This document shows, one piece after another, positions 23,908 through 32,171 of a stretch of DNA of 64,000 nt. The notes below the pieces were generated by a model. The model made no database searches, had not been told where the DNA came from, and saw only the letters and a program-made list of their open reading frames with translations. Position numbers and translations under genes: made by a program. Location: NCBI RefSeq assembly GCF_020400825.1, contig NZ_JAINVH010000042.1, positions 1 through 64,000 on the forward strand. The letters run 5' to 3'. Source of the stretch: Streptomyces sp. HPF1205. GTDB lineage: Bacteria; Actinomycetota; Actinomycetes; Streptomycetales; Streptomycetaceae. Numbering within the stretch: the first letter of the stretch is position 1; every line of letters begins with the position of its first letter.

Positions 23908-24825
23908 ATGCCCAAGGCGTATGTGTTCACCGCGTTCGGAGGACCGGACGGCGAGACCTTCACGGAGATACCCAGGCCCGTGCCGGGTCCGGGGCAGCTC
24001 CTGGTCGCCGTACGGGCCGCGGGCGTCAACCCGGCGGACTGGAAGCGCCGCGAGGGCCGCTTCGGCGCCGCGGAGGCCCGGCCCCCGTTGCCGGCCGTGT
24101 TCGGCCGCGAGGCCGCGGGCGTGGTGGAGGAGGTCGGCGAGGGCGTCACCGGTTTCGCGGTGGGCGACGAGGTGTTCGGTCACCCGGCCGATGGCTCGTA
24201 CGCCGAGTACGCCCTGCTGCCGGCGGCCGGCGCCGCGCACAAGCCGGCCGCGCTGCCGTGGACGGATGCCGCCGCGCTGCCGGTCGCGGCGGGCACGGCG
24301 TACGACGGGCTGCGCCAGCTCGCCCTGCCCGTGGGCGCCACGTTGCTGGTCAACGGGGCGGGCGGCGGGGTCGGCTGCGCCGCCGTGCAACTGGCCCGCC
24401 ACGCGGGCCTGACCGTGGTCGGCACGGCGAGCGCCGCGAAGAAGGACTTCGTGGAGTCGCTCGGAGCCGTCCACGTGCCGTCGGGCCCGGGCGTCGCCGA
24501 CCGGGTGCGGGCGGCCGCGCCCGGCGGGCTCGCCGGACTGTTCGACCTGGTGGGCGGCGAGCCGCTGCGGGAACTCGCCCCGCTGCTGACGGACCGGGCC
24601 GGGCTGATCAGCGTCGCCGACAGGCAGGCGGCGCAGGAGCTCGGCGGTGCGGCCGTGACGCGCGACCGCGGCCGCGGCCCCCTGGAAGCGCTGGCCGCCC
24701 TGGCGGCAGCGGGCGTCCTCGATCCCTTCGTCACCGAGGTGTTCCCCTTCGCCGAGGCCGGCCGCGCGCTGCGGACCGTCGAGGAGGGCCACACGAGGGG
24801 CAAGGTCGTCCTGCGGATCGGCTGA
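23908..24825 (+). CDS. Zinc-independent medium-chain oxidoreductase (quinone oxidoreductase-like)
   Basis: A 305-residue MDR-superfamily enzyme. The GroES-like part has VRAAGVNPADWKRREG and FGREAAGVVEEVGEGVTGF. The Rossmann part has LLVNGAGGGVGCAAVQLARH with the AxxGxxG-type NADPH loop. No structural or catalytic zinc ligands are seen. It likely reduces quinones or enones with NADPH. Two ATG codons lie close together (23902 and 23908); the second is chosen because GGAAGGAA is correctly spaced before it. The substrate cannot be inferred from neighbours. Confidence 0.88.
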   Translation: MPKAYVFTAFGGPDGETFTEIPRPVPGPGQLLVAVRAAGVNPADWKRREGRFGAAEARPPLPAVFGREAAGVVEEVGEGVTGFAVGDEVFGHPADGSYAEYALLPAAGAAHKPAALPWTDAAALPVAAGTAYDGLRQLALPVGATLLVNGAGGGVGCAAVQLARHAGLTVVGTASAAKKDFVESLGAVHVPSGPGVADRVRAAAPGGLAGLFDLVGGEPLRELAPLLTDRAGLISVADRQAAQELGGAAVTRDRGRGPLEALAALAAAGVLDPFVTEVFPFAEAGRALRTVEEGHTRGKVVLRIG

Positions 24826-24890
24826 TCCGCTCCCGCTCCGGCGGCCCCGGCCGGGTCGAGCGCCCGGGGCCGCGGAAGCGGGCCGCCGGC

Positions 24891-24940
24891 GCTGGCCGGC
24901 GACGCTGGCCGGCGACGCTGGCCGGCGACGCGGGCCGGCG
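24891..24940. repeat. Tandem 13-bp repeat
   Basis: GCTGGCCGGCGAC is repeated three times plus a degenerate fourth unit, in the 24826-25251 gap between convergent genes. Further short duplications follow near 24998-25036 (GGTCAGCACCGCCGAC type) and 25150-25190. No coding sequence is seen in this gap. Confidence 0.7.
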
Positions 24941-24997
24941 GCCCGTCCGCGCCATGACGCGGCGGCTGCTCAGCCGCGTCCGCGGACGGGCCGCCGG
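24935..24997. terminator. Long bidirectional hairpin between convergent genes
   Basis: A 17-bp outer stem (24935-24951 with 24981-24997) continues, after a 4-nt bulge on one side, into an 8-bp inner stem (24956-24963 with 24973-24980) and a 9-nt loop. It is placed to stop both the quinone oxidoreductase mRNA and the opposing flavoprotein mRNA. Confidence 0.7.
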
Positions 24998-25251
24998 TCA
25001 GCACCGCCAGCACCGCCGACGGTCAGCACCGCCGACGGTCGCGTGGCCGCCGGGCCGCGCTCCCCGCCCCCGCTTCCCTCTTCCGCGGCCACCCCGCCGC
25101 TCGCCCACCCCGCCGCTTCCATCCGGCCGCGGCCACCCCGCCGTTCGCGCGGCCCGCCGCTTGCCGGCCCGCCGCTTGCCGGCCCACGGCGCCGCTCCCG
25201 AGGCGTCAGGGCCACCCGGGCCCGGGGGGGCGGGTCCGCACGAGCCGGGAC

Positions 25252-26682
25252 TCAGCCGCGGTACGTCTCCAGCAGGCGCAGCCAGATCTCGCTGATCGTC
25301 GGGTACGACGGCACCGCGTGCCACAAGCGCTCGACGGGCACCTCGCCCGCCACGGCGACGGTCGCCGAGTGCAGCAGCTCGCCGACGCCGGGGCCGACGA
25401 AGGTGACGCCGAGCAGGTGGCCGCGGTCGAGGTCGACGACCATGCGGGCCCGGCCGCGGTAGCCGTCGCCGTACAAGCTCGCGCCTGCCACGTTCGCGAG
25501 GTCGTAGTCGACGACCTTGGTCCGGCGGCCCGCGCGCTCGGCCTCCTCGGCGGTCATGCCGACCGCTCCGACCTCGGGGTCGGTGAAGACGACCTGCGGC
25601 ACCGCGGCCGTGTCCGCGGTCGTGACGTGCGCGCCCCAGGGGCGTTCGTCGAGAGGCTCGCCCTTGGCGCGGGCCCCGATGACCGCACCGGCGATCCGCC
25701 CCTGGTACTTCCCCTGGTGGGTGAGCAGGGCCCGGTGGTTGACGTCGCCGACGGCGTAGAGCCAGCCGTCCGGGACGGCGGTCACCCGGCAGGTGTCGTC
25801 CACGTCGAGCCAGTCGCCGGGGGTCAGCCCGACCGTGTCCAGGCCGATGTCGTCGGTGTGCGGCTTGCGCCCGGTGGCGAACAGGATCTCGTCGGCGGCC
25901 AGCTCGCCGCCGTCGTCCAACCCGATCCTGACCTCGCCGCCCTCCCGGGCCACCGACGTCACCGAGACCCCGAACCGCACGTCGGCGCCGGCCTCCCGCA
26001 GCCCGTCGGCGACGAGCTCGCCGGCGAACGGCTCCATCCGCGGCAGCAGCCTTCGGCCGCGTACGAGGACGGTGACCCGCGAGCCGAGCGCCTGCCAGGC
26101 GTTCGCCATCTCGACGGCGACCACCCCGCCGCCGACCACGGCCAGCCGGCCCGGCGCCTTCTTCGCGCTGGTGGCGTCCCGGCTGATCCACGGCTCGACC
26201 TCGGCCAGGCCGGGCAGCGGCGGCAGCGCCGCGGTGGTGCCGGTGCAGACGGCGACCGCGTGGCGGGCGGTGAGCCGCACCGTCGTGCCGTCCGGCGTCC
26301 GCACGGCCACCTGCCGGGGCCCGTCGAGCCGCCCGTGGCCGCGGATCAGGTCGACGCCGACGGAGTCCAGCCAAGCCACCTGGCCGTCGTCCTTCCAGTG
26401 CGAGGTGAACTCGTCCCGGCGGCCCAGCACAGCGGCGGCGTCGAGCGGTCCGTCCACGGCCCGGCTCAGGCCCGGCAGCCGGCGGGCGTCGGCGCGGGCG
26501 ATCACCGGCCGCAGCAGTGCCTTGCTCGGCATGCACGCCCAGTAGGAGCACTCGCCGCCGACCAGTTCGCTCTCCACCACGACCGTGCTCAGCCCGGCCG
26601 CCTTCGTGCGGTCCGCCACATTCTCGCCGACCGGGCCCGCGCCGATCACGATCACGTCGTAGGTGCGGGATGCGTCGTTCAT
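25252..26682 (-). CDS. FAD/NAD(P)-dependent disulfide oxidoreductase family protein
   Basis: The 476-residue class I pyridine nucleotide-disulfide oxidoreductase has an N-terminal FAD site (YDVIVIGAGPVGENVADR), a redox motif GGECSYWACMPSKALL with the two cysteines correctly spaced, an NAD(P) site (RLAVVGGGVVAVEMANAW), and a second FAD motif (LYAVGDVN). In the C-terminal dimerisation domain the usual HPT-x-SE motif reads YPTISE, so the catalytic histidine of lipoamide dehydrogenases is replaced. It is therefore unlikely to be a standard lipoamide dehydrogenase; its substrate is unknown. AGGAG lies about 6 bp before the ATG. Confidence 0.88.
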   Translation of the reverse strand: MNDASRTYDVIVIGAGPVGENVADRTKAAGLSTVVVESELVGGECSYWACMPSKALLRPVIARADARRLPGLSRAVDGPLDAAAVLGRRDEFTSHWKDDGQVAWLDSVGVDLIRGHGRLDGPRQVAVRTPDGTTVRLTARHAVAVCTGTTAALPPLPGLAEVEPWISRDATSAKKAPGRLAVVGGGVVAVEMANAWQALGSRVTVLVRGRRLLPRMEPFAGELVADGLREAGADVRFGVSVTSVAREGGEVRIGLDDGGELAADEILFATGRKPHTDDIGLDTVGLTPGDWLDVDDTCRVTAVPDGWLYAVGDVNHRALLTHQGKYQGRIAGAVIGARAKGEPLDERPWGAHVTTADTAAVPQVVFTDPEVGAVGMTAEEAERAGRRTKVVDYDLANVAGASLYGDGYRGRARMVVDLDRGHLLGVTFVGPGVGELLHSATVAVAGEVPVERLWHAVPSYPTISEIWLRLLETYRG

Positions 26683-26721
26683 AGCGGCTCCTGTGCTGGT
26701 CGGGGGCGCCCTGGGACACCC

Positions 26722-26733
26722 ATGTGATCACAT
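26722..26733. promoter_or_regulatory. Perfect palindrome upstream of the flavoprotein gene
   Basis: ATGTGATCACAT is a 12-bp perfect palindrome 40 bp upstream of the flavoprotein start, in the divergent region shared with the phosphatase gene. GntR- or CRP-like proteins bind similar TGTGA/TCACA arms. A second small dyad (GGCGTC and GACGCC, 26767-26786) lies beside it. Confidence 0.45.
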
Positions 26734-26923
26734 CGGGGCGGCGCGTACGCCGCAACCCGGGCGCCGGGCGTCATCGTACTGACGCCGGGGCGGGGAAGAC
26801 TTTCCGGCCTCTTACGGTTCATGCGACGTGCGCGAATCGGCCACCCATGGGGCGGGCCGCCGCGAACTCGCGGGACGTAAGATCATATTGCGGCGTCGGA
26901 CGCCGCCAGTGGAGGTGGGCGCG

Positions 26924-27520
26924 ATGGGCGAACTGGTTCTGATCCGGCACGGAGAGACCGAGTGGACCCTGTCCGGGCAGCACACCAGCTACACCGACCT
27001 GCCGCTCACCGCGAACGGCGAGGAGCAGGCCCGCACGCTCGCGCCGCTGCTGGCCACGCGGCACATCTCCTGCGTGTTCGCCAGCCCGATGGAACGGGCC
27101 CGGCAGACCGCGAAGCTGGCCGGCCTCGACCACGCGCGGGTGGACCCCGACCTGCACGAGTGGGACTACGGCGGCTACGAGGGCGTGACCACCAGGGAGA
27201 TCCACCGCACCCGCCCCGACTGGAACCTGTGGACCGACGGCGTGGTGCCCGGTCCCGAGGGACACCCCGGCGAGAGTCCCGAGGAGGTCGGGGAGCGGGC
27301 CGACCGGGTGCTCGCCCGGGTCGACGCGGCGTTCTGCAACGGCGAGGGCGGCGACGTGGTGCTGGTCGCGCACGCCCACTTCCTGCGCGTCCTGACCGCC
27401 CGCCGGCTGGGCCTGCCGCCCGCGGACGGCGCCTTGTTCCAACTGGCCACCGGTACCGTCAGCCGGCTGGGCATGGAGCACGGGCGGCACGTGCTGACCG
27501 CCTGGAACCGGCTGCCCTGA
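26924..27520 (+). CDS. Histidine phosphatase (phosphoglycerate mutase-like) family protein
   Basis: The 198-residue protein has the RHG catalytic motif in LVLIRHGETEW, the second arginine in ASPMERARQTA, the acid donor near LHEWDYGGYEG, and the second histidine in VVLVAHAHFLRVL. It is a phosphatase of the dPGM superfamily acting on small phosphorylated metabolites. GGAGG lies 8 bp before the ATG at 26924. It stands 119 bp ahead of the DoxX gene and may be cotranscribed with it, with no functional link known. Confidence 0.9.
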   Translation: MGELVLIRHGETEWTLSGQHTSYTDLPLTANGEEQARTLAPLLATRHISCVFASPMERARQTAKLAGLDHARVDPDLHEWDYGGYEGVTTREIHRTRPDWNLWTDGVVPGPEGHPGESPEEVGERADRVLARVDAAFCNGEGGDVVLVAHAHFLRVLTARRLGLPPADGALFQLATGTVSRLGMEHGRHVLTAWNRLP

Positions 27521-27639
27521 CCGGCGCCGCGGCCTCGGCCCGCGGTGGCGGCGGTAGCCCGTACGGACCGCGCCACGAGGCATGGCCCGGCCGATTCCGC
27601 GAAGACTGGTAGTCACGGTCTCCAGGAAAGGACGCGGTC

Positions 27640-28194
27640 ATGGGCAACTCCCTCCGCACGGATATCGGGCTGCTGGCCCTGCGTCTCGGCGCGGGATCGG
27701 TGCTGTGCGCCCACGGCGCCCAAAAGCTCTTCGGCTGGTTCGGCGGCGGTGGGCTGGAGGCGACGGCCCAGGGGATGGAGCAGATGGGCTTCCACCCGGG
27801 CCGCCGGTCGGCGCTCGCCTCCGGGCTGGCCGAGGCCGGCGGCGGCACGCTGCTGGCGCTGGGCCTGGCCACGCCGGCGGCCGCGGCCGCGGCGGCGGGC
27901 GGCATGGCGGGCGCGAGCGCGGTGCACTTCCCGGCCGGTTTCTTCGCCCAGTCCGGTGGCCTCGAACACCCCGCCCTGCTCGGCTGGACGGCGGCGGGCC
28001 TGGGCGTGGCCGGGCCGGGCCGTATCTCCCTGGACCACGTCACCGGGCACGCGCTCAACGAGCCGTGGGTGATCGCGACCGCGTTCACCACCGCCGCGGT
28101 CGCCGCCTACCTGGTCATCGGCGCCCGGGCGAAGCACCTGGCGCGGAGCGAGCCGGAACCCGGGCAGGACGCGTCGGTCGGCGACGCGACCTGA
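27640..28194 (+). CDS. DoxX-family membrane protein
   Basis: The 184-residue protein has four predicted membrane helices. The DoxX pattern is visible in LLALRLGAGSVLCAHGAQKLFGWFGG, then LASGLAEAGGGTLLALGL, a third Ala-rich helix with VHFPAGFF, and a last helix AFTTAAVAAYLVIG. DoxX proteins are small integral membrane proteins linked in some bacteria to quinone or thiosulfate oxidation and redox stress. AGGAAAGGA lies upstream of the ATG. A short acidic C-terminus (EPEPGQDASVGDAT) ends it. Confidence 0.88.
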   Translation: MGNSLRTDIGLLALRLGAGSVLCAHGAQKLFGWFGGGGLEATAQGMEQMGFHPGRRSALASGLAEAGGGTLLALGLATPAAAAAAAGGMAGASAVHFPAGFFAQSGGLEHPALLGWTAAGLGVAGPGRISLDHVTGHALNEPWVIATAFTTAAVAAYLVIGARAKHLARSEPEPGQDASVGDAT

Positions 28195-28395
28195 GCCGGG
28201 ACCGGGCGCCGGCGCGCCGCGCCGCCGGGCCACCACCTCCCGGCGGGCCGCTGCCCGCGCTCGCCCCGCTCCCCTGCCGCCGTCAGCGAGGCCGGGACCG
28301 ACGCGGACACCGACGCCGACGCCCGACGCGGAGCCGACGTTCCACACCGGGGCCGAGACCGACGCAGCCGGCGACAGCGGCACCGGCACCGACGG

Positions 28396-28431
28396 CACAA
28401 CGGCCACAACGGCCACAACGGCCACAACGCC
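28396..28431. repeat. Four tandem 9-bp repeats in the DoxX-lnt gap
   Basis: CACAACGGC is repeated four times, the last copy ending in GCC. Nearby the plus strand is rich in GAC-type triplets (28290-28330). The 28195-28645 gap shows no credible gene, clear promoter or strong terminator. Confidence 0.65.
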
Positions 28432-28645
28432 GGATACCGCCCGGCGCCCGTCACGTGCCGACCGCGCCCGCGCGACGGTGCCCGCGCCGCCGCGAGCGCC
28501 GGGGGCCCGCGAACGCCGCTCGCCCGTCCCCCCTCCCGTACCGCGTCCGGCGCGCGCGGGGAGGGCGGGGTACGGAGGGCCGGAACAAGCCTGGACAATG
28601 GTCGCCCCCGGGATCGCACGGGGACTCGGGATCGAGGGAGCGCGG

Positions 28646-30202
28646 ATGACGGCGACGGCCGAGAAGGCGCGGGACACGGCGGGCGTGCGGTCCGTGTGGG
28701 TGCGCGGTGCCGGGGCGGCCGCGGCCGGGGCGCTGCCCGCGCTGGCGTTCCCCGCGCCCTCGCTGTGGTGGTTCGCCTATGTCGCCCTGGTGCCGTGGCT
28801 GCTGCTGACCCGCGCCGCCGGCGGCCCCGCGCAGGCCGCGCGGGACGGCTGGCTGGGCGGCGCGGGCTTCATGCTCGCCGTGCACCACTGGCTCGTGCCG
28901 AGCCTGAACGTCTTCATCGTGGTCCTGGCCCTGCTGCTGGGTGCCCTGTGGGCGCCCTGGGGCTGGCTGGTGTGGCGGCTGCTGGGCAGGGGCGCCGCCG
29001 CGGTCGGCGGCGGGCGGGTCACGGGGCGCCAGGCCGCGGCGGCCACCGTGCTGCTGCCGTCGGGCTGGCTGATGGTGGAACTGGTCAGGTCCTGGCAGGC
29101 GCTGGGCGGCCCGTGGGGGCTGATGGGCGCGAGCCAGTGGCAGGTCGGGCCCGCCCTGCGGCTGGCGTCGGTCGGCGGGGTGTGGCTGGTCAGCTTCGTC
29201 GTGGTGTGCGTGAACACCGCGGTGGCGGGCCTGATCGCGGTCCCCTCGGCGCGGCGGCCCGCGGTCGCCGCGCTGGCCGTGTCGGGCGTGGCCACCACGG
29301 CGGTGTGGCTGTGGGCGCCGCGCCCGCAGGACTCGGGCGCGGTGCGCGTCGCCGTGGTGCAGCCGGGGATCACCGCGACCGGAGACGCCCGTTTCGCCCG
29401 CGAGGTGGAGCTGACCCACCGGCTGGCCGGCACCCACCCCGACCTGGTGGTCTGGGGCGAGAGCAGCGTCGGGGCGGACCTGAGCGTCCGTACCGACATG
29501 GCCAACGTGATCGCCTCGCTGTCCTTCGAGGTCGGCGCGGACATCCTGGTCAATGTCGACGCCGAGCGGGCCGACGGCTCCGGCATCTCCAAGACCTCCG
29601 AACTGTTCGGCCCGCGCGGTGTGATCGGGCCGACGTACGACAAGATGCGGTTGGTGCCGTTCGGCGAGTACATCCCGATGCGCTCGCTGCTGGGCTGGGC
29701 GACCTCGGTGGGCAAGGCCGCCGACCAGAACCGCCGGCCCGGCAACCGGCAGGTGGTGATGGACACCGGCCGGCTGCGGTTCGGTCCCGTGGTCTGCTTC
29801 GAGTCCGCCTTCCCGGACATGAGCCGCCATCTGACCGGCGACGGGGCGCAGTTGCTGGTCGCGCAGTCGTCCACCTCGTCCTTCCAGCACAGTTGGGCGC
29901 CCGCGCAGCACGCCTCGCTCGCCGCGCTGCGGGCCGCGGAGGACTGGCGGCCGATGGTGCACGCCACGCTGACCGGGATCAGCGCGGTGTACGACGCGAA
30001 CGGCCACGCGGTGGGCGGGCGCATTGGCACCGGCAGCAGCACCGCGGCGGTGTACCGGGTGCCGCTGGCGACCGGGGTCAGCCCCTATGTCCGCTTCGGC
30101 GACTGGACGCCGCACCTGGCGCTGGGACTCGTACTGGCGGCCGCCGGTTACGAGGCGGCCCGTGCCGTACGGGTCAGGAGGCCCGCGCCAGTACTTCCGT
30201 GA
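28646..30202 (+). CDS. lnt: Apolipoprotein N-acyltransferase
   Basis: The 518-residue protein has about six membrane helices in its first 215 residues and a nitrilase-type catalytic domain outside the membrane. The Glu-Lys-Cys triad is visible: WGESSVG (about Glu271), YDKMRLVPFGEY (about Lys333) and VVCFESAFPD (about Cys383). A final helix precedes the C-terminus (HLALGLVLAAAGYEA). It adds the third acyl chain to lipoproteins after processing by Lgt and Lsp. GAGGGAG lies 6 bp before the ATG. Streptomyces genomes commonly carry two lnt genes. The last 29 bp overlap the end of the convergent oxidoreductase gene. Confidence 0.93.
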   Translation: MTATAEKARDTAGVRSVWVRGAGAAAAGALPALAFPAPSLWWFAYVALVPWLLLTRAAGGPAQAARDGWLGGAGFMLAVHHWLVPSLNVFIVVLALLLGALWAPWGWLVWRLLGRGAAAVGGGRVTGRQAAAATVLLPSGWLMVELVRSWQALGGPWGLMGASQWQVGPALRLASVGGVWLVSFVVVCVNTAVAGLIAVPSARRPAVAALAVSGVATTAVWLWAPRPQDSGAVRVAVVQPGITATGDARFAREVELTHRLAGTHPDLVVWGESSVGADLSVRTDMANVIASLSFEVGADILVNVDAERADGSGISKTSELFGPRGVIGPTYDKMRLVPFGEYIPMRSLLGWATSVGKAADQNRRPGNRQVVMDTGRLRFGPVVCFESAFPDMSRHLTGDGAQLLVAQSSTSSFQHSWAPAQHASLAALRAAEDWRPMVHATLTGISAVYDANGHAVGGRIGTGSSTAAVYRVPLATGVSPYVRFGDWTPHLALGLVLAAAGYEAARAVRVRRPAPVLP

Positions 30203-31094
30203 CGATCCGCTCGCACATCTCGTGCGTCGCCAGGGCGTCGCGGGCGTCGAGCGGCCTGCGGTCGCGGACCGCGGCGAGGAAGGCGAGGGTGATCTGCTCG
30301 ATGCCGCGCTGACGGGCGACGGGTACCCAGTCGCCGCGGCGGCGCACGGTGGGCTGCCCCTTGTGGTCGATGATCTCGGCGAGGTTGAGGACCTGGCGGC
30401 GCGAGTCGCCGCCGCTGACGTCGAGGCTCTCCTCGGTGGAGCCGCTCATACGGTTCATCGAGCCGATCGCGGTGAAGCCGTCGCCGGTCAGCCGCAGCAC
30501 GACGTGGTGCAGCAGTCCGTCGCGCACGCGGGCGGAGACCTGGACGTCCTCGACACGCCCGGGGACCAGGAACCGCAGGGTGTCCACGACGTGGATGAAG
30601 TCGTCGAAGACCACCTCGCGGGGGTCGTCGGCCAGGCCGATCCGGTTCTTCTGCATCAGGATCAGGTCGCGCGGGTGGTCCAGGCACTGGAGGTAACCGG
30701 GCGCGTGGCGGCGGTTGAAGCCGACCATGAGCGGCACCCCGCGCTCCTCGGCGAGCTCGGTCAGCTCCCGGGCGCCCGCGGCGTCGCGGGCCAGCGGCTT
30801 GTCGACGTAGGCGGGCACGCCCGCCTCCAGCAGCCGCCGGGTTATGGCCACGTGGTGCTCGGTGGACGCGTGGACGAAGGCCGCGTCGAGCTCCTGGTCG
30901 AGCAGGGCGTCCAGGGTGGTGTGCCGGTGCCCGACGCGGTAGGCGTCACCGACCGCGTCGAGGGTGGCCGGGGTGCGGGTGTGCAGGTGGAGTTCCAGGC
31001 CGGGCCGGGCGGCGAGCACCGGCAGGTACGCCTTCCGCGCGATGTCGCCGAGCCCGATGACGCCGATCCTCATCGGGTCGCTGCCGGATCCCAT
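30174..31094 (-). CDS. Gfo/Idh/MocA-family oxidoreductase
   Basis: The 306-residue protein begins with an NAD(P)-binding Rossmann motif MRIGVIGLGDIARKAYLPVL. It continues with AAFVHASTEHHVAITRRLLEAGVPAYVDKPLA, quoted in parts by its EHH and DKP motifs (Lys near residue 95 is the typical catalytic residue). The second half has HVVDTLRFL and a beta-sheet domain. It probably oxidises or reduces a sugar or inositol-like compound; the substrate is unknown. GGGAG lies 5 bp before the ATG at 31094. Its tail overlaps lnt by 29 bp, and a strong hairpin separates it from ung. Confidence 0.88.
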   Translation of the reverse strand: MGSGSDPMRIGVIGLGDIARKAYLPVLAARPGLELHLHTRTPATLDAVGDAYRVGHRHTTLDALLDQELDAAFVHASTEHHVAITRRLLEAGVPAYVDKPLARDAAGARELTELAEERGVPLMVGFNRRHAPGYLQCLDHPRDLILMQKNRIGLADDPREVVFDDFIHVVDTLRFLVPGRVEDVQVSARVRDGLLHHVVLRLTGDGFTAIGSMNRMSGSTEESLDVSGGDSRRQVLNLAEIIDHKGQPTVRRRGDWVPVARQRGIEQITLAFLAAVRDRRPLDARDALATHEMCERIVTEVLARAS

Positions 31095-31119
31095 GGATAC
31101 TCCCGTCCGTCGCCCGCGT

Positions 31120-31162
31120 GCCTGTCCGTATGCCGCGGTGTCTTCGCAGCATACGGACAGGC
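31120..31162 (-). terminator. Hairpin directly after ung
   Basis: GCCTGTCCGTATGC (31120-31133) pairs perfectly with 31149-31162 over 14 bp, with a 15-nt loop. It begins 8 bp beyond the ung stop and ends upstream of the oxidoreductase start. Confidence 0.75.
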
Positions 31163-31169
31163 GGTCGCG

Positions 31170-31856
31170 CTATGCGGTCGGCTCCAGGTTCGGGATGCGC
31201 CAGTCGACCGGCTCGTGGCCCTGCGCCTTGAGCGCCTCGTCGATCCTGGTGAAGGGCCGGCTGCCGAGGAAGAGCTTCGCCGACAGCGGTGAGGGGTGGG
31301 CGCCTTCGACGACGGTGTGCCGGGTGGTGTCGATCAGGGGCAGCTTCTTGCGGGCGTAGTTCCCCCACAGGACGAAGACGGCCGGTTCGGGCCGGTCGGA
31401 GACGGCGGTTATGACGGCGTCCGTGAACTTCTCCCAGCCCTTGCCCTTGTGCGAGTTGGCCTCGCCCTCGCGGACGGTCAGCACCGCGTTGAGCAGCAGC
31501 ACCCCCTGCTCGGCCCAGGGCATCAGGTAGCCGTTGTCCGGGACGGGGTGGCCGAGGTCGTCGCGCAGCTCCTTGAAGATGTTCCGCAGACTCGGCGGGG
31601 TCCTCACCCCCGGGCGCACGGAGAAGCACAGACCGTGGCCCTGGCCCTCGCCGTGGTACGGGTCCTGGCCGAGGACCAGCACCTTGACCTTCTCGAAGGG
31701 CGTGGCCTCCAGGGCCGCGAACACCTCGTCCTCGGGCGGGAAGATCCGGTGCTCCCGGCGCTCGGCCGCCACGAACTCGGTGAGCTGCTTGAAGTACGGC
31801 TTGTCCAACTCCCCGCCGAGCGCGGTGTGCCAGGAGTCGGGCAGCATGGTGGGCAC
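31170..31856 (-). CDS. ung: Uracil-DNA glycosylase, family 1
   Basis: The 228-residue enzyme removes uracil from DNA in base-excision repair. Family 1 motifs are intact: catalytic Asp in VLGQDPYHGEGQGHGLCFS, and the second motif GAHPSPLSA with catalytic His. FVLWGNYARKK is also present. I chose the GTG at 31856 since GGAGG lies 8 bp upstream and family members begin near MLPDSW; an ATG at 31919 would add 21 residues that do not look conserved. An independent transcript is likely, ended by the hairpin at 31120-31162. Confidence 0.95.
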   Translation of the reverse strand: MPTMLPDSWHTALGGELDKPYFKQLTEFVAAERREHRIFPPEDEVFAALEATPFEKVKVLVLGQDPYHGEGQGHGLCFSVRPGVRTPPSLRNIFKELRDDLGHPVPDNGYLMPWAEQGVLLLNAVLTVREGEANSHKGKGWEKFTDAVITAVSDRPEPAVFVLWGNYARKKLPLIDTTRHTVVEGAHPSPLSAKLFLGSRPFTRIDEALKAQGHEPVDWRIPNLEPTA

Positions 31857-32040
31857 GTCAGGAACCTCCGGTAAGCGATCCGTTACTGCTGTGAAGAACT
31901 TAGCCCCCGGCACCGACAATCCCCTCAGGAGGCGTCCGGCCGGGCCCTCGCCTCCACGCCGAGGTCCGGGTCGGCGGCCGCCAGGAGCTCGTCCCGCCGG
32001 CCGGTGTGCGACAACGCGTGTGCCACTGCGTGACGCGGAA

Positions 32041-32085
32041 AGTCCCCGGTGCCGGCGGCCCGGGAGGGCGCCGGCGCCGGGGACT
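32041..32085 (-). terminator. Hairpin downstream of the SDR operon
   Basis: AGTCCCCGG, a T-G wobble and GCCGGCG pair with the mirrored sequence over about 17 bp, with an 11-nt loop. It lies 86 bp beyond the SDR stop. The rest of the 31857-32171 gap contains only a doubtful 33-codon frame, noted under findings. Confidence 0.7.
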
Positions 32086-32171
32086 GTGCGCCTTGGATCG
32101 CGAGCGAGGGCGAGCGCCCGGGAGGGCGGGGCGGGGGCCGGGGCGCACCCGCGGTGCGCCCCGGCCTGAAT

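Noticed and set aside
28396-28431. Short tandem repeats considered as a CRISPR-like array
   Set aside because: Units are 9 bp with no spacers and no cas genes; the same holds for the 13- and 15-bp repeats at 24891 and 5942.
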